Below, in pieces: positions 1 to 8,471 of a stretch of 33,664 bases of DNA. Positions within the stretch are counted from its first letter, which is position 1, and each line of letters begins with the position of its first letter. The notes under the pieces are model-generated. The model did no database searches. It had not been told where the DNA came from and saw only the letters and a program-made list of their open reading frames with translations. The position numbers and the translations under genes are program-made. The DNA is from an uncultured Prevotellaceae bacterium (GTDB lineage: Bacteria > Bacteroidota > Bacteroidia > Bacteroidales > Bacteroidaceae): positions 1 through 33,664 of the forward strand of contig ONCH01000039.1 of the NCBI GenBank assembly GCA_900316265.1, written 5' to 3'.

Positions 1-199
1 CACGTTCGTGCCTCAGCGGGGCTTAAAATACGCCGTAGTGATGGGTAACGAAGTAAAAGGCGTCCACCAGGAAGTAGTAGACGCCTCAGATGGCTGTTTA
101 GAGATACCTCAGTTAGGTACCAAACACTCGATGAATGTCTCTGTGACAACGGGTATCGTTATCTATAAGTTTGCAGAAACGCTGATGCTGCTAAAATAA
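1..199 (+). CDS. TrmH/SpoU-family RNA methyltransferase, C-terminal end (partial)
   Basis: The reading frame is open from the window edge to a TAA at 197-199, so only the last 65 or so residues are present. They contain the late SPOUT motifs: 'YAVVMGNEVKGV' (motif 2, the G-N-E region that binds S-adenosylmethionine in the knot) and 'MNVSVTTGIVIYKF' (motif 3, N-V-S-x-x-x-G). Family members 2'-O-methylate tRNA or rRNA riboses using SAM. The fragment lacks the N-terminal substrate-recognition part, so RlmB, TrmH and paralogues cannot be told apart. It converges on polA with a 25-bp gap. The start lies outside the window. Confidence 0.85.
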   Translation, partial: TFVPQRGLKYAVVMGNEVKGVHQEVVDASDGCLEIPQLGTKHSMNVSVTTGIVIYKFAETLMLLK

Positions 200-224
200 T
201 ATCGCGTTTTATATAGCGACGTGC

Positions 225-2990
225 TTAGTGCGCCTCTAACCAGTTCTCGCCAAAGCCGGAGTCGGCAACGAGGGGAACGGACATGTGGAAGGCGTTCTGC
301 ATTTCTTCGATGACGATTCTCTCTACACGTTCTTTCTCCTCTGGATAGACGGAGAAGTTGAGTTCGTCGTGTACCTGGAGGATCATCTTGCTCTTGATAC
401 CTTCAGCCTTAAAGCGTTGGTAGATGTGGATCATAGCGACCTTGATGATATCGGCAGCTGTACCCTGAATGGGCGCATTGATGGCATTGCGCTCTGCAAA
501 GCCTCGAACCACACTATTGGCTGAGTTGATGTCTGGCAAGTAGCGGCGACGTCCGAATAGGGTAGTGACATAGCCTTGCTGACGGGCTATTTCCTTCGAT
601 TTTTCCATATAGTCATGAACTTGTGGAAAGGTTTCAAAGTAGCCGTCTATCAGCATCTTAGCTTCGTCGCGAGGAATGTCTAAGCGCTCTGCAAGACCAA
701 ATACAGTGATGCCATAGATGATACCGAAATTGGCACGTTTCGACTTGGTGCGCTCGTCGCGAGTGACTTCTTCGATAGGCTTCTTATAGATGTTGGCGGC
801 AGTAGCCGCATGCAGGTCTTTGCCCTCGCGGAAAACCTCTATCATCTTTGGGTCTTGCGAGAGATGAGCCATCACGCGTAGTTCTATCTGGCTATAGTCT
901 GCAGAGAAGAACAAGCAACCGGGCTCTGGAATGAAGGCCTTGCGAATCTCCTTGCCGTCCTCGCCACGAATAGGAATATTCTGCAGGTTAGGATCAGACG
1001 ATGATAGGCGACCAGTAGCTGTAATGGTCTGATTGAAAGAGGTATGGATATGTCCTGTACGTGGATTAATCAGCTTGGGAAGGGCGTCGATATAGGTGCC
1101 GATGAGTTTCTTCAGTCCACGGTGTTCCAGTATGTCAGCCACTATCTCGTGCTTGTTCTTGAGCTGTTGCAATACTTCTTCGGAGGTGACATACTGACCT
1201 GTCTTGGTCTTCTTGGCCTTCTCAACAATCTTGAGTTTGTCAAACAGAATTTCACCTACCTGTTTGGGTGAGGCAATATTGAATTGTTCACCAGCAAGTT
1301 CGTAGATTCGTGCCTCAATCTCGTTCATACGAGTAGTAAACTGCTTACTTGTTTCAGCCAGCGATGCTGTATCCAGACATACACCATTCATCTCCATCTC
1401 TGCCAAGACAGGCATCAGGGGCATTTCTATATGATAGAAGAGGTCTTCGCAGTTATGTTGCTTCAATTCATCTTCTAGCTTGTTTTTCAGTTGTAGGGTG
1501 ATGTCAGCATCTTCACATGCATATTCATAGACATCTTTGGGGTCAAGGTCGCGCATCGAACGCTGATTCTTACCCTTGGGACCAATAAGCTCGTCGATGT
1601 GGATGGTCTGGTAGTGCAGATAGATTTCTGCCATATAGTCCATGTTGTGACGAAGTTCAGGTTGGATGAGATAGTGGGCTATCATCGTGTCCCACATCAG
1701 ACCTTTCAACTCAACATTATAATTTCTGAGCACTTCCAGGTCGTACTTCAGATTTTGCCCTATCTTCATGATGGACTCATTTTCGAAGAGAGGCTTAAAG
1801 AGGTTGATCCTTTGTAGTGCTTCCTCACGGTTAGAAGAGACGGGAACGTAAAATGCCTTATGTTCTTCAACAGCGAAGCTCATTCCTACCAATTCTGCGT
1901 CAATGGGAGTAGTCGAGGTGGTTTCCGTGTCTAGAACGAAGAATTGTTTTGTCAATAAAAAATCATATAATTTCTGTAAATCTTCCTCATTATCAATGAG
2001 TTTGTATTCGTGAGCTACTGTTTTTAGTGTCTCAAAACTCGAAAATTCTGCCTCATTCGTAGTGGGGGCAGCAAATTCTGCAAAGAGATTGAGTTGTGTG
2101 TTAACAGGTTTAACTACTTTTTCAGTTTTTTTAAGAATTTTACTGGCAAGGCTCTTGAACTCTAATTCTTCCAACAATTTTCCAAGTTCTGCTTCATTGG
2201 GTTGCGAAACCTTCAACTCGTCCATATTCAGGTCGATGGGTACATCGGTTTTAATAGTTGCCAGAAATTGTGACATTTTGATATCTTCGAAATGTGTTTC
2301 CACTTTCGTCTTCAACGCACCCTTGATTTCATTCACATGACGAAGCATCTCGTCGATGCTACCAAATTCGTTGATGAGTTTTACGGCTGTCTTCTCACCA
2401 ACACCAGGACAACCAGGGAAGTTGTCTGCTGAGTCACCCATGAGTGCCAAGAGATCAATGACAGCTTGTGTCGATGGAATGGCGTATTTTGCTTTTACCT
2501 CTTCAGGACCCATCGTCTCATAACCACCTCCATGACGAGGGCGGAAGATATAGACGTGATCACCTACTAATTGACCATAGTCCTTATCAGGTGTCAGCAT
2601 ATAGGTATCAATACCTTGTTGGCCTGCTTTTGTTGCTAAAGTACCGATGACATCGTCAGCTTCATAACCATCGACCTGCAGAATGGGAATGTTCCATGCA
2701 CGCAACAGGTCTTTGATGATAGGTACTGACTGCTTGATATCTTCTGGGGTAGCTTCACGTTGGGCCTTATAGGCAGGGTAGGCCTCTGAGCGGAACGTTG
2801 GACCATGAGGGTCGAAAGCTACACCAATATGGGTGGGTTGTTCTTTGGTAAGCACTTCTTGGAGAGTATTCAGGAAGCCCATAATGGCACTGGTATTAAC
2901 TCCCTTGGAGTTGATTCGAGGGTTCTTGATGAATGCGTAGTAGGAACGATAGATGAGCGCGTAGGCGTCTAAAAGGAATAACTTTTGCAT
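225..2990 (-). CDS. polA: DNA polymerase I
   Basis: A 921-residue DNA polymerase I for Okazaki-fragment maturation and repair synthesis. The order of domains is an N-terminal 5'-3' exonuclease (about 1-290, with 'DGYEADDVIGTLA' and a helix-hairpin-helix 'GCPGVGEKTAVKLI' near 193-206), a 3'-5' exonuclease with an intact DxE at 'FVLDTETTS' (about 351-359, suggesting active proofreading), and a family A polymerase domain with motif A 'SADYSQIELRV', the O-helix 'KRANFGIIYG' and motif C 'QVHDEL' near 868-873. The frame is open 17 codons further upstream, but the canonical start MQKLFLLDAYALIYR at 2990 is preferred. A near-consensus -7 box (minus-strand TAATTTTA, 3011-3018) lies just upstream of this start and inside the longer version. 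It is divergent from the prenyl synthase gene. Confidence 0.97.
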   Translation of the reverse strand: MQKLFLLDAYALIYRSYYAFIKNPRINSKGVNTSAIMGFLNTLQEVLTKEQPTHIGVAFDPHGPTFRSEAYPAYKAQREATPEDIKQSVPIIKDLLRAWNIPILQVDGYEADDVIGTLATKAGQQGIDTYMLTPDKDYGQLVGDHVYIFRPRHGGGYETMGPEEVKAKYAIPSTQAVIDLLALMGDSADNFPGCPGVGEKTAVKLINEFGSIDEMLRHVNEIKGALKTKVETHFEDIKMSQFLATIKTDVPIDLNMDELKVSQPNEAELGKLLEELEFKSLASKILKKTEKVVKPVNTQLNLFAEFAAPTTNEAEFSSFETLKTVAHEYKLIDNEEDLQKLYDFLLTKQFFVLDTETTSTTPIDAELVGMSFAVEEHKAFYVPVSSNREEALQRINLFKPLFENESIMKIGQNLKYDLEVLRNYNVELKGLMWDTMIAHYLIQPELRHNMDYMAEIYLHYQTIHIDELIGPKGKNQRSMRDLDPKDVYEYACEDADITLQLKNKLEDELKQHNCEDLFYHIEMPLMPVLAEMEMNGVCLDTASLAETSKQFTTRMNEIEARIYELAGEQFNIASPKQVGEILFDKLKIVEKAKKTKTGQYVTSEEVLQQLKNKHEIVADILEHRGLKKLIGTYIDALPKLINPRTGHIHTSFNQTITATGRLSSSDPNLQNIPIRGEDGKEIRKAFIPEPGCLFFSADYSQIELRVMAHLSQDPKMIEVFREGKDLHAATAANIYKKPIEEVTRDERTKSKRANFGIIYGITVFGLAERLDIPRDEAKMLIDGYFETFPQVHDYMEKSKEIARQQGYVTTLFGRRRYLPDINSANSVVRGFAERNAINAPIQGTAADIIKVAMIHIYQRFKAEGIKSKMILQVHDELNFSVYPEEKERVERIVIEEMQNAFHMSVPLVADSGFGENWLEAH

Positions 2991-3026
2991 AACGTTTTGG
3001 AAATTTCGTGTAAAATTACAAATAAA

Positions 3027-3059
3027 TTGTCGAATATCCAATTATTTTCATTACTTTTG
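3027..3059 (+). promoter_or_regulatory. Promoter for the polyprenyl synthase gene
   Basis: TACTTTTG at 3052-3059 matches the Bacteroidota -7 consensus TAnnTTTG, with TTG at 3027-3029 as a candidate -33 element 22 bp upstream. Predicted initiation near 3066 leaves a leader of only about 13 nt before the ATG at 3079. It also rules against the in-frame TTG at 3070 as the start. Confidence 0.6.
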
Positions 3060-3078
3060 CATCAAAATATTGTGTCAC

Positions 3079-4056
3079 ATGGATTATTTAAGCATCATTA
3101 AACAACCAATTGCAAGCGATTTGTCCGATTTCATCGCCCTTTTTGAACAGGCGTTGAGTCATGAGGATGGTATGTTAGGGGCAGCTTTGGGCCATATCCG
3201 TCAACGTGGAGGTAAGCGTATGCGTCCTATACTGATGTTGCTGATGGCAAAGAACTATGGTGCTGTTTCGCAGGTGACACAACATTCAGCTGTTGGACTT
3301 GAACTGCTTCATACTGCTTCGTTGGTTCATGATGATGTGGTCGATGAGAGTGGGGAGCGTCGAGGACAGGCTTCTGTGAATGCTACTTATAATAATAAGG
3401 TGGCTGTGTTAGTAGGTGACTATATCCTCTCAACGGCGTTATTGCATGTATCGTTTACTGGTAATCAGAGCATTGTTCAAGAGCTTTCTGAGCTAGGCCG
3501 CACGCTTGCTGCTGGTGAAATTCTGCAGTTGTCGAATATTCAGAACCAACAGATTTCTGAGGAGGTCTATTATCAAGTCATTCAACAGAAGACTGCAGCT
3601 TTGTTCCAGTCATGTGCTGCCATTGGTGCCTTGTCTGCTGGAGCCAGCGAAGAGAATGTCAAGAAAGCTGGTGAATTCGGAAGAAACCTTGGTATCATGT
3701 TCCAGATTCGCGACGATATCTTCGATTATTTTGATTCTAAGGAGATAGGCAAACCTACTGGTAACGATATGACGGAAGGTAAGCTGACGCTGCCTGTCAT
3801 CTATGCGCTGAATACCACATCGTTTGATTCTATGCAGACATTGGCAAAGAAGGTGAAGGCTGGTACGATAAACCCGGATGAAATCGCCGTTCTGGTGGAG
3901 TTTACGAAGCAACAGGGTGGTATAGAGTATGCTGAACAGAAGATGGCTGAATTCAGCCAACTCTGCAAGAATTACATAGATGAAAACGTAAAAAATAAGG
4001 CCATCAGAGAAGCCCTGACAGCCTATGTAGATTACGTCGTTCAGCGTAACTATTAA
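3079..4056 (+). CDS. ispB: Polyprenyl (octaprenyl-type) diphosphate synthase
   Basis: A 325-residue trans-isoprenyl diphosphate synthase that condenses isopentenyl diphosphate onto an allylic primer to make the side chain of respiratory quinone (menaquinone in this group). Both aspartate-rich motifs are intact: DDVVD at residues 85-89 and DDIFD at 212-216, preceded by the 'GGKRMRP' substrate-binding stretch. Chain length cannot be read reliably from sequence; the ispB name rests on overall family resemblance. The ATG at 3079 is chosen over TTG at 3070 because of the promoter position. The 3' end overlaps the convergent deoC gene by 4 bp, so both stop codons use the same bases. Confidence 0.88.
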   Translation: MDYLSIIKQPIASDLSDFIALFEQALSHEDGMLGAALGHIRQRGGKRMRPILMLLMAKNYGAVSQVTQHSAVGLELLHTASLVHDDVVDESGERRGQASVNATYNNKVAVLVGDYILSTALLHVSFTGNQSIVQELSELGRTLAAGEILQLSNIQNQQISEEVYYQVIQQKTAALFQSCAAIGALSAGASEENVKKAGEFGRNLGIMFQIRDDIFDYFDSKEIGKPTGNDMTEGKLTLPVIYALNTTSFDSMQTLAKKVKAGTINPDEIAVLVEFTKQQGGIEYAEQKMAEFSQLCKNYIDENVKNKAIREALTAYVDYVVQRNY

Positions 4057-4946
4057 AAGAATTTTACTTCCTTGCCAGCCAGATCGCTCAGGATGAGGTT
4101 TGGCAGACGACTGGTACCCAGACGGAAATAGTAGTTGGTGAGCCACTTCTCGCCTAGAATTTCCTCTACGATGCTGTAATAGGTGAGGGCATCCTTCACG
4201 CTGTTGATGCCACCAGCAGGCTTCAGACCAACCATAATACCTGTCTGGTCGTAATACTCCTTGATAGCCTGACACATCACATAGACAGCCTCTGGCGTTG
4301 CGCCAACCTTCTCCTTACCCGTAGAGGTTTTGATATAGTCAGCACCCGCATACATTGACAGGATAGAAGCCTTCTTGACATTTGACAGATTCAGCAGATC
4401 GCCAGTCTCCAGGATAACCTTCATAGGAACGTCACCACAGGCAGCTTTCTGCTCCCAGATCTCGTCGCAAACTGTCTCGTAGTCGCCTGAGAGGAACTCA
4501 CCAACATGCATCACGATATCTACGTTCTCTGCACCATCCTGAACAGCCAGCTTGGTCTCAGCAACTTTGATTTCAATAAGAGCCTGAGAAGAGGGGAATG
4601 CACCACTGACAACAGTAGGAATAACGCCTTCTACTTCCAGTGAATCAGCTACCAGCTGAGCAAAACGTGGATAGGTAACAACAGTAGCTACGTGGGGCAG
4701 GTTAGGATATTCTTCTGAGAACTTGTTAACCTTCTCAACCAGCTTCAGCACACTCTCTGCAGAGTCCTGAGTGGTCAGCGTTGTCATACATACAGAACCT
4801 AAGAGGAATTTCTTGACCTCCTCTGTGTCGTTCTTGGGAACACGCTCTTCAATGATTTTCTTCACAGCTGCTGCTACAGCGGCTTCGTCAACATTGCAGT
4901 TGTACTTGGCTAACGCCTGTTCGTACTTGCTTTTCAATTCTTCCAT
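4053..4946 (-). CDS. deoC: Deoxyribose-phosphate aldolase
   Basis: A 297-residue DeoC, which cleaves 2-deoxyribose 5-phosphate to glyceraldehyde 3-phosphate and acetaldehyde in deoxynucleoside catabolism. The Schiff-base lysine region 'AGADYIKTSTGK' and the C-terminal phosphate-binding 'VGLKPAGGI' are visible. It is about 40 residues longer than E. coli DeoC, with a helical N-terminal extension, as in other Bacteroidota DeoC proteins. It is the last gene of the leftward uvrC-dtd-membrane protein-mazG-like-deoC run, 27 bp after the preceding stop. Its stop overlaps the stop of the convergent prenyl synthase gene. Confidence 0.95.
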   Translation of the reverse strand: MEELKSKYEQALAKYNCNVDEAAVAAAVKKIIEERVPKNDTEEVKKFLLGSVCMTTLTTQDSAESVLKLVEKVNKFSEEYPNLPHVATVVTYPRFAQLVADSLEVEGVIPTVVSGAFPSSQALIEIKVAETKLAVQDGAENVDIVMHVGEFLSGDYETVCDEIWEQKAACGDVPMKVILETGDLLNLSNVKKASILSMYAGADYIKTSTGKEKVGATPEAVYVMCQAIKEYYDQTGIMVGLKPAGGINSVKDALTYYSIVEEILGEKWLTNYYFRLGTSRLPNLILSDLAGKEVKFF

Positions 4947-4973
4947 AATACTAGTTTTTTAGTTAAAATAAGA

Positions 4974-5294
4974 TTAGAGTTTTTCGTTCTTTATATGTCT
5001 TTCCCTATCTCTAAGGGTTTTCTTTTCAATGTTCTTTTTCAGCTCTTCTGTCAGGTCTACGCCAGTCTGGTTAGCTAAACAAAGCAGTACCCATAAGACG
5101 TCAGCCATCTCGTCGCCCAGGTTATCTTTCTCGCCAGCTTTGAAGCTCTGATCGCCATATTTTCGAGCCATCACACGAGCTAGTTCGCCAACTTCTTCCG
5201 TCAGCACAGCCATATTGGTGAGTTCAGAGAAATAACGTACACCATATGTCTTAATCCACTGATCTACAGTATCTTGAGCTTCTTTTATAGTCAT
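4974..5294 (-). CDS. MazG-like nucleotide pyrophosphohydrolase
   Basis: A 106-residue single-domain MazG-type all-alpha NTP pyrophosphohydrolase. It shows the metal-binding pattern EExxE ('LTEEVGELARVMA') followed by ExxD ('LGDEMADVLWVLL'), as expected for enzymes that hydrolyse dNTPs or NTPs to monophosphates and pyrophosphate. The frame is open to 5318, but the start MTIKEAQ at 5294 is chosen because its ATG overlaps the upstream TGA as ATGA (5291-5294), a classic translational-coupling arrangement. It lies in the dtd-deoC gene run. The exact substrate is not predictable. Confidence 0.85.
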   Translation of the reverse strand: MTIKEAQDTVDQWIKTYGVRYFSELTNMAVLTEEVGELARVMARKYGDQSFKAGEKDNLGDEMADVLWVLLCLANQTGVDLTEELKKNIEKKTLRDRERHIKNEKL

Positions 5295-5539
5295 TTTACG
5301 TATATTATCAATAACCACAAAAAGATGATACTAACAACCATCATAATCAGGTTCTGCTTGTTTTCTTTATTATAGGTCTTCCAGTTGAAAGCCTTAAAGA
5401 TGACCTGTCCCAGAAAGAGTATTAAACCAACTATGCATATCCAAATAGCCCACGACCAGTGTAGAAATCGATATCCTACACAGCCTATTAGCATGAGGAT
5501 GACGCCAGTGTGTTCTATATATCTAAGATATTTTTTCAT
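5291..5539 (-). CDS. Small three-helix membrane protein, function unknown
   Basis: An 82-residue hydrophobic protein with three likely transmembrane segments, at about residues 12-27 (TGVILMLIGCVGYRFL), 30-50 (WAIWICIVGLILFLGQVIFKA) and 63-80 (LIMMVVSIIFLWLLIIYV). A basic loop 'NWKTYNKENKQN' lies between helices 2 and 3. No catalytic motif is visible and I do not recognise a named family. It is tightly packed in the operon: 5 bp after the dtd stop and overlapping the MazG-like start by 4 bp. That supports it being real and co-translated rather than a chance ORF. Confidence 0.75.
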   Translation of the reverse strand: MKKYLRYIEHTGVILMLIGCVGYRFLHWSWAIWICIVGLILFLGQVIFKAFNWKTYNKENKQNLIMMVVSIIFLWLLIIYVK

Positions 5540-5544
5540 TCTTC

Positions 5545-5997
5545 TTACTCTTTGTTTTTGGTGTCCATACAGATTGTTACAGGACCATCATTGAGTAGTT
5601 CAACCTTCATGTCAGCACCAAATTCTCCAGTACCTACAGGCTTGCCAATTGCTTCGCTAAGCTGCTGACAAAAAGCTTCATAGAGCGGTATAGAGTGTTC
5701 GTGGCTACCTGCTCTGAACCATGATGGACGGTTGCCTTTCTTGTAGCTGGCAAAGAGCGTAAATTGGCTTATCACTAGTATTTCTCCTTCCATGTCAAGA
5801 ATACTACGGTTCATAACAGCATTTTCGTCGTCAAAGACCCTAAGGTTAGCAATCTTCTTGACGAGCCATTCTACGTCTTCTAATGTGTCCTCATCGCAGA
5901 TTCCTATCAGTACTAGAAATCCTTTTCCTATTGCCGATTTCACAGCACCTTCTATGGTCACGCTGGCCTTGCTGACTCTTTGTATTACTGCTCTCAT
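5545..5997 (-). CDS. dtd: D-aminoacyl-tRNA deacylase
   Basis: A 150-residue DTD, which removes D-amino acids (and glycine mischarged on tRNA-Ala) from tRNA. The start MRAVIQRVSKASV at 5997 is the canonical N-terminus of the family; the frame is open 20 codons further upstream but that stretch has no similarity to the family. The two active-site motifs are present: 'SQFTLFA' and 'NDGPVT', the latter carrying the Gly-cisPro chirality filter. The length matches the family (about 145-150). It lies 40 bp downstream of uvrC in the same direction. Confidence 0.96.
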   Translation of the reverse strand: MRAVIQRVSKASVTIEGAVKSAIGKGFLVLIGICDEDTLEDVEWLVKKIANLRVFDDENAVMNRSILDMEGEILVISQFTLFASYKKGNRPSWFRAGSHEHSIPLYEAFCQQLSEAIGKPVGTGEFGADMKVELLNDGPVTICMDTKNKE

Positions 5998-6037
5998 TCT
6001 GCAAAGATAGAAAATAATTCTGATACAACCAAGAAAA

Positions 6038-7861
6038 TCATGTATGAAAATAGTCATAAACTATTTTTGCCTTAGCCTGACCTATTATTGTGGTTAGTTC
6101 AGCGAGTTGTGACTCACGTATTTTCTTGACTGATTTAAGGGCTTTCAGAATCTCGTCACGCGTCTTTGGACCTATTCCCTTAATATCATCCAGCTCTGAG
6201 TGTAACGCATGCTTAGAACGCTGTTCTCGGTGGAATGTGATAGCAAAACGATGCACTTCATCCTGTAGCTGTGTTAACACTCTAAATAGCTCTGAGGTGT
6301 CTTTCATTCCTATCACACGAGGTGGGAAACCATAGAGCAGTTCGTTGGTTCTGTGCTTGTCATTCTTGGCCAATCCAGCAATAGGAATATCCAGGTTTAG
6401 CTCGTCTTGAATGACTTGTCTAATGACCTCCATTTGTCCTTTACCACCATCTGCAACAATGAGATCGGGTAGGGGTTCACCTTCGTCTATGATGCGACGA
6501 TAACGTCTGCCTACAACCTCTTTCATGGAGGCATAATCGTCAGGTCCAACAACAGTTTTGATGTTGTATTTTCGATAATCAGCCTTCGAAGGTTTCATCT
6601 TTTTAAAGACGACGCAAGCAGCTACAGCGTCTGATCCAGATATGTTGGAGTTGTCGAAACACTCTATCTGATAGGGCATCTTAGGGAGATGTAAGAGGTC
6701 CTGCAGTTCTTTCATTAGACGCACTTGTTTCTGTTCAGGATTAAGCTTTTCTGCCTGCTTCAACCGATCAAACTTATACTGTTTACCATTCATCAAAGAG
6801 AGGTCTAACAGGGTCTTTTTATCCCCTCTCTGTGGTACTGTAATCGTTACTCCTTCAAGGTCGATATCTACTTCTTCAGGCAGTATTATTTCTTTTGCAT
6901 GACTCTTAAATCGTTCACGCATCTCGACAATAGCTAACTGCAGTAATTCAGCATCATTTTCTTCCAGTTTTTTCTTGTATTCGAAGGTAAAACTTTGGTT
7001 AATCTGACCATTAGAGACATGAATAAAGTTGATGAATGCAACCTTCTCATCATTGGTGATACTGAGTACATCAACATTATCAATAGTATGGCTAACAACC
7101 TCGCTTTTTGCAACAAATTGTTCTATAAGCAGCAAGCGTCGTTTCACCTCTTCAGCTTCCTCAAAACGTAATTCTTCCGCTAAACGGAGCATTTCTTCCC
7201 GTATCTGGCGCAATACTTCTCGTGTGTTTCCTTTCAGTATTTCGCGTGCTTGTTCAATGTTTCTTAGATAGTCCTTGTAGGATTGTTTGAGAATACACGG
7301 ACCACCACAGTTTTTGATGTGATATTCTAGACAAACTTGGTACTTTCCCTGTTGAATTCCTTCCTCTGTAAGAGGTTGTCTACAGGTTCTTGGATGATAG
7401 AGTTTCTTAATGAGATCTAGTACTGCATTCATTGCTCCAACGTGTGAATAGGGTCCATAATAGGTGCCCCATTTCTTATTGATGGTTCGAGTGCTAAAAA
7501 TACGTGGAAGAAACTCTTTGGTAATGCAAATGCTGGGGTAGGTTTTCCCGTCTTTTAATAGTACATTATATCGAGGATTGTACTTCTTAATTAGTGCATT
7601 TTCCAGTAATAATGCATCCTCTTCAGTATTGACAATAGTATAGCTGATATCATGAATTTTGGATACCAGAACCTTTGTTTTAAAACGGTCAACTTCTGTA
7701 TGGAAGTAGGATGAGACACGGCTCTTCAGGTTCTTTGCCTTACCCACATAGATAATATTACCATCAGCATCGTAATACTGATAGCTACCAGGCTTCTCGG
7801 GTAGGGTAGAGACTATACGTTTAAGCTTTTCTAGTCGTGCCTCATTCTCTTCCTTTGTCAT
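6038..7861 (-). CDS. uvrC: UvrABC excision nuclease subunit C
   Basis: A 607-residue UvrC, the dual-incision nuclease of nucleotide excision repair. It has an N-terminal GIY-YIG domain for the 3' incision ('PGSYQYYDADGNIIYVGKAK', with the usual GVYR.F changed to GSYQYY), a Cys-rich linker around 'CLEYHIKNCGGPC', a UvrB-interacting UVR helix pair ('ELRFEEAEEVKRRL'), an RNase H-like endonuclease domain for the 5' incision ('ECFDNSNISGSDAV' and 'PDLIVADGGKGQ'), and a C-terminal helix-hairpin-helix ('IKGIGPKTRDEILK'). The start ATG at 7861 is separated from the apt stop only by a perfect parS palindrome. Confidence 0.97.
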   Translation of the reverse strand: MTKEENEARLEKLKRIVSTLPEKPGSYQYYDADGNIIYVGKAKNLKSRVSSYFHTEVDRFKTKVLVSKIHDISYTIVNTEEDALLLENALIKKYNPRYNVLLKDGKTYPSICITKEFLPRIFSTRTINKKWGTYYGPYSHVGAMNAVLDLIKKLYHPRTCRQPLTEEGIQQGKYQVCLEYHIKNCGGPCILKQSYKDYLRNIEQAREILKGNTREVLRQIREEMLRLAEELRFEEAEEVKRRLLLIEQFVAKSEVVSHTIDNVDVLSITNDEKVAFINFIHVSNGQINQSFTFEYKKKLEENDAELLQLAIVEMRERFKSHAKEIILPEEVDIDLEGVTITVPQRGDKKTLLDLSLMNGKQYKFDRLKQAEKLNPEQKQVRLMKELQDLLHLPKMPYQIECFDNSNISGSDAVAACVVFKKMKPSKADYRKYNIKTVVGPDDYASMKEVVGRRYRRIIDEGEPLPDLIVADGGKGQMEVIRQVIQDELNLDIPIAGLAKNDKHRTNELLYGFPPRVIGMKDTSELFRVLTQLQDEVHRFAITFHREQRSKHALHSELDDIKGIGPKTRDEILKALKSVKKIRESQLAELTTIIGQAKAKIVYDYFHT

Positions 7862-7867
7862 CTACTT

Positions 7868-7883
7868 TGTTTCACGTGAAACA
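7868..7883. promoter_or_regulatory. parS centromere site 1 (perfect consensus)
   Basis: TGTTTCACGTGAAACA is a perfect 16-bp palindrome, identical to the ParB/Spo0J parS consensus established in Bacillus and conserved widely. It fills the intergenic gap between the uvrC start (7861) and the apt stop (7884-7886), as selection on an intergenic centromere site would leave it. Binding of ParB here would load chromosome-segregation and SMC machinery. Confidence 0.88.
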
Positions 7884-8411
7884 TTAAACAGTTAACAATG
7901 TTGTTACTTCCACATCATCGAAGACATCTCTTCCATGTAATCCTTCGTCTGTGATTTCAATAATGAAGTTCACCATAATCGCTTTAGGGTTGAATTTCTT
8001 CACCAAGTTACACGCAGCTCGCATTGTTCCGCCTGTTGCTAGTAAATCATCATGTAGCAATACTACATCCTTGTCGTTGATAGCGTCTTCATGAATCTCA
8101 ATAGTGTCTGTTCCGTATTCTTTTGCGTAGCTTTCCTGAACAGTTGCTGCGGGAAGTTTTCCTGGTTTACGTGCAAGTACAACTCCTGCACCTAATTTAA
8201 CAGCTAATGCAGATGCCATTACAAAACCTCGGCTTTCAATTCCGACAATCTTGGTGATACCTTTGTTTTTGTAAATCTCATAAAGCTCGTCTACCATGAT
8301 TTGCAGACATGCAGGATTTTTGAATAGGGTAGTAACGTCACGAAAGTTGATTCCTTTCTGGGGAAAATCAGGAATACAACGCAGGTTTGCCATCAAAGTC
8401 TTGTTGTTCAT
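7884..8411 (-). CDS. apt: Adenine phosphoribosyltransferase
   Basis: A 175-residue APRT, which salvages adenine and PRPP to AMP. The PRPP-binding motif is 'VVLLHDDLLATGGTM' (family pattern VLIVDDLLATGGT, here with an additional His), and the N-terminal 'RCIPDFPQKGINFRDVT' loop is characteristic of bacterial Apt. The length is usual for the family. The gene is bracketed by two parS palindromes, one in each flanking gap, and lies in the leftward run between mnmG and uvrC. If ParB spreads from these sites, its transcription could be affected; that is inference only. Confidence 0.96.
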   Translation of the reverse strand: MNNKTLMANLRCIPDFPQKGINFRDVTTLFKNPACLQIMVDELYEIYKNKGITKIVGIESRGFVMASALAVKLGAGVVLARKPGKLPAATVQESYAKEYGTDTIEIHEDAINDKDVVLLHDDLLATGGTMRAACNLVKKFNPKAIMVNFIIEITDEGLHGRDVFDDVEVTTLLTV

Positions 8412-8455
8412 AATCTTTGGTTTTAGCGTGATTTATTATATGTTTATTATGTAAT

Positions 8456-8471
8456 TGTTTCACGTGAAACT
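8456..8471. promoter_or_regulatory. parS centromere site 2 (one mismatch)
   Basis: TGTTTCACGTGAAACT matches the parS consensus at 15 of 16 positions. The mismatch is the last base, which is also part of the mnmG stop codon (TAA on the minus strand, 8471-8473). It lies 588 bp from parS site 1. Two such 16-mers this close together by chance is very improbable. Confidence 0.82.

Noticed and set aside
4053-4056. Overlapping stop codons of the prenyl synthase gene and deoC
   Set aside because: Short convergent overlaps are common and need no special explanation.
3610-4275. 221-codon minus-strand frame covering the prenyl synthase/deoC junction
   Set aside because: It is antisense to the prenyl synthase gene and out of frame with deoC, both clearly real.
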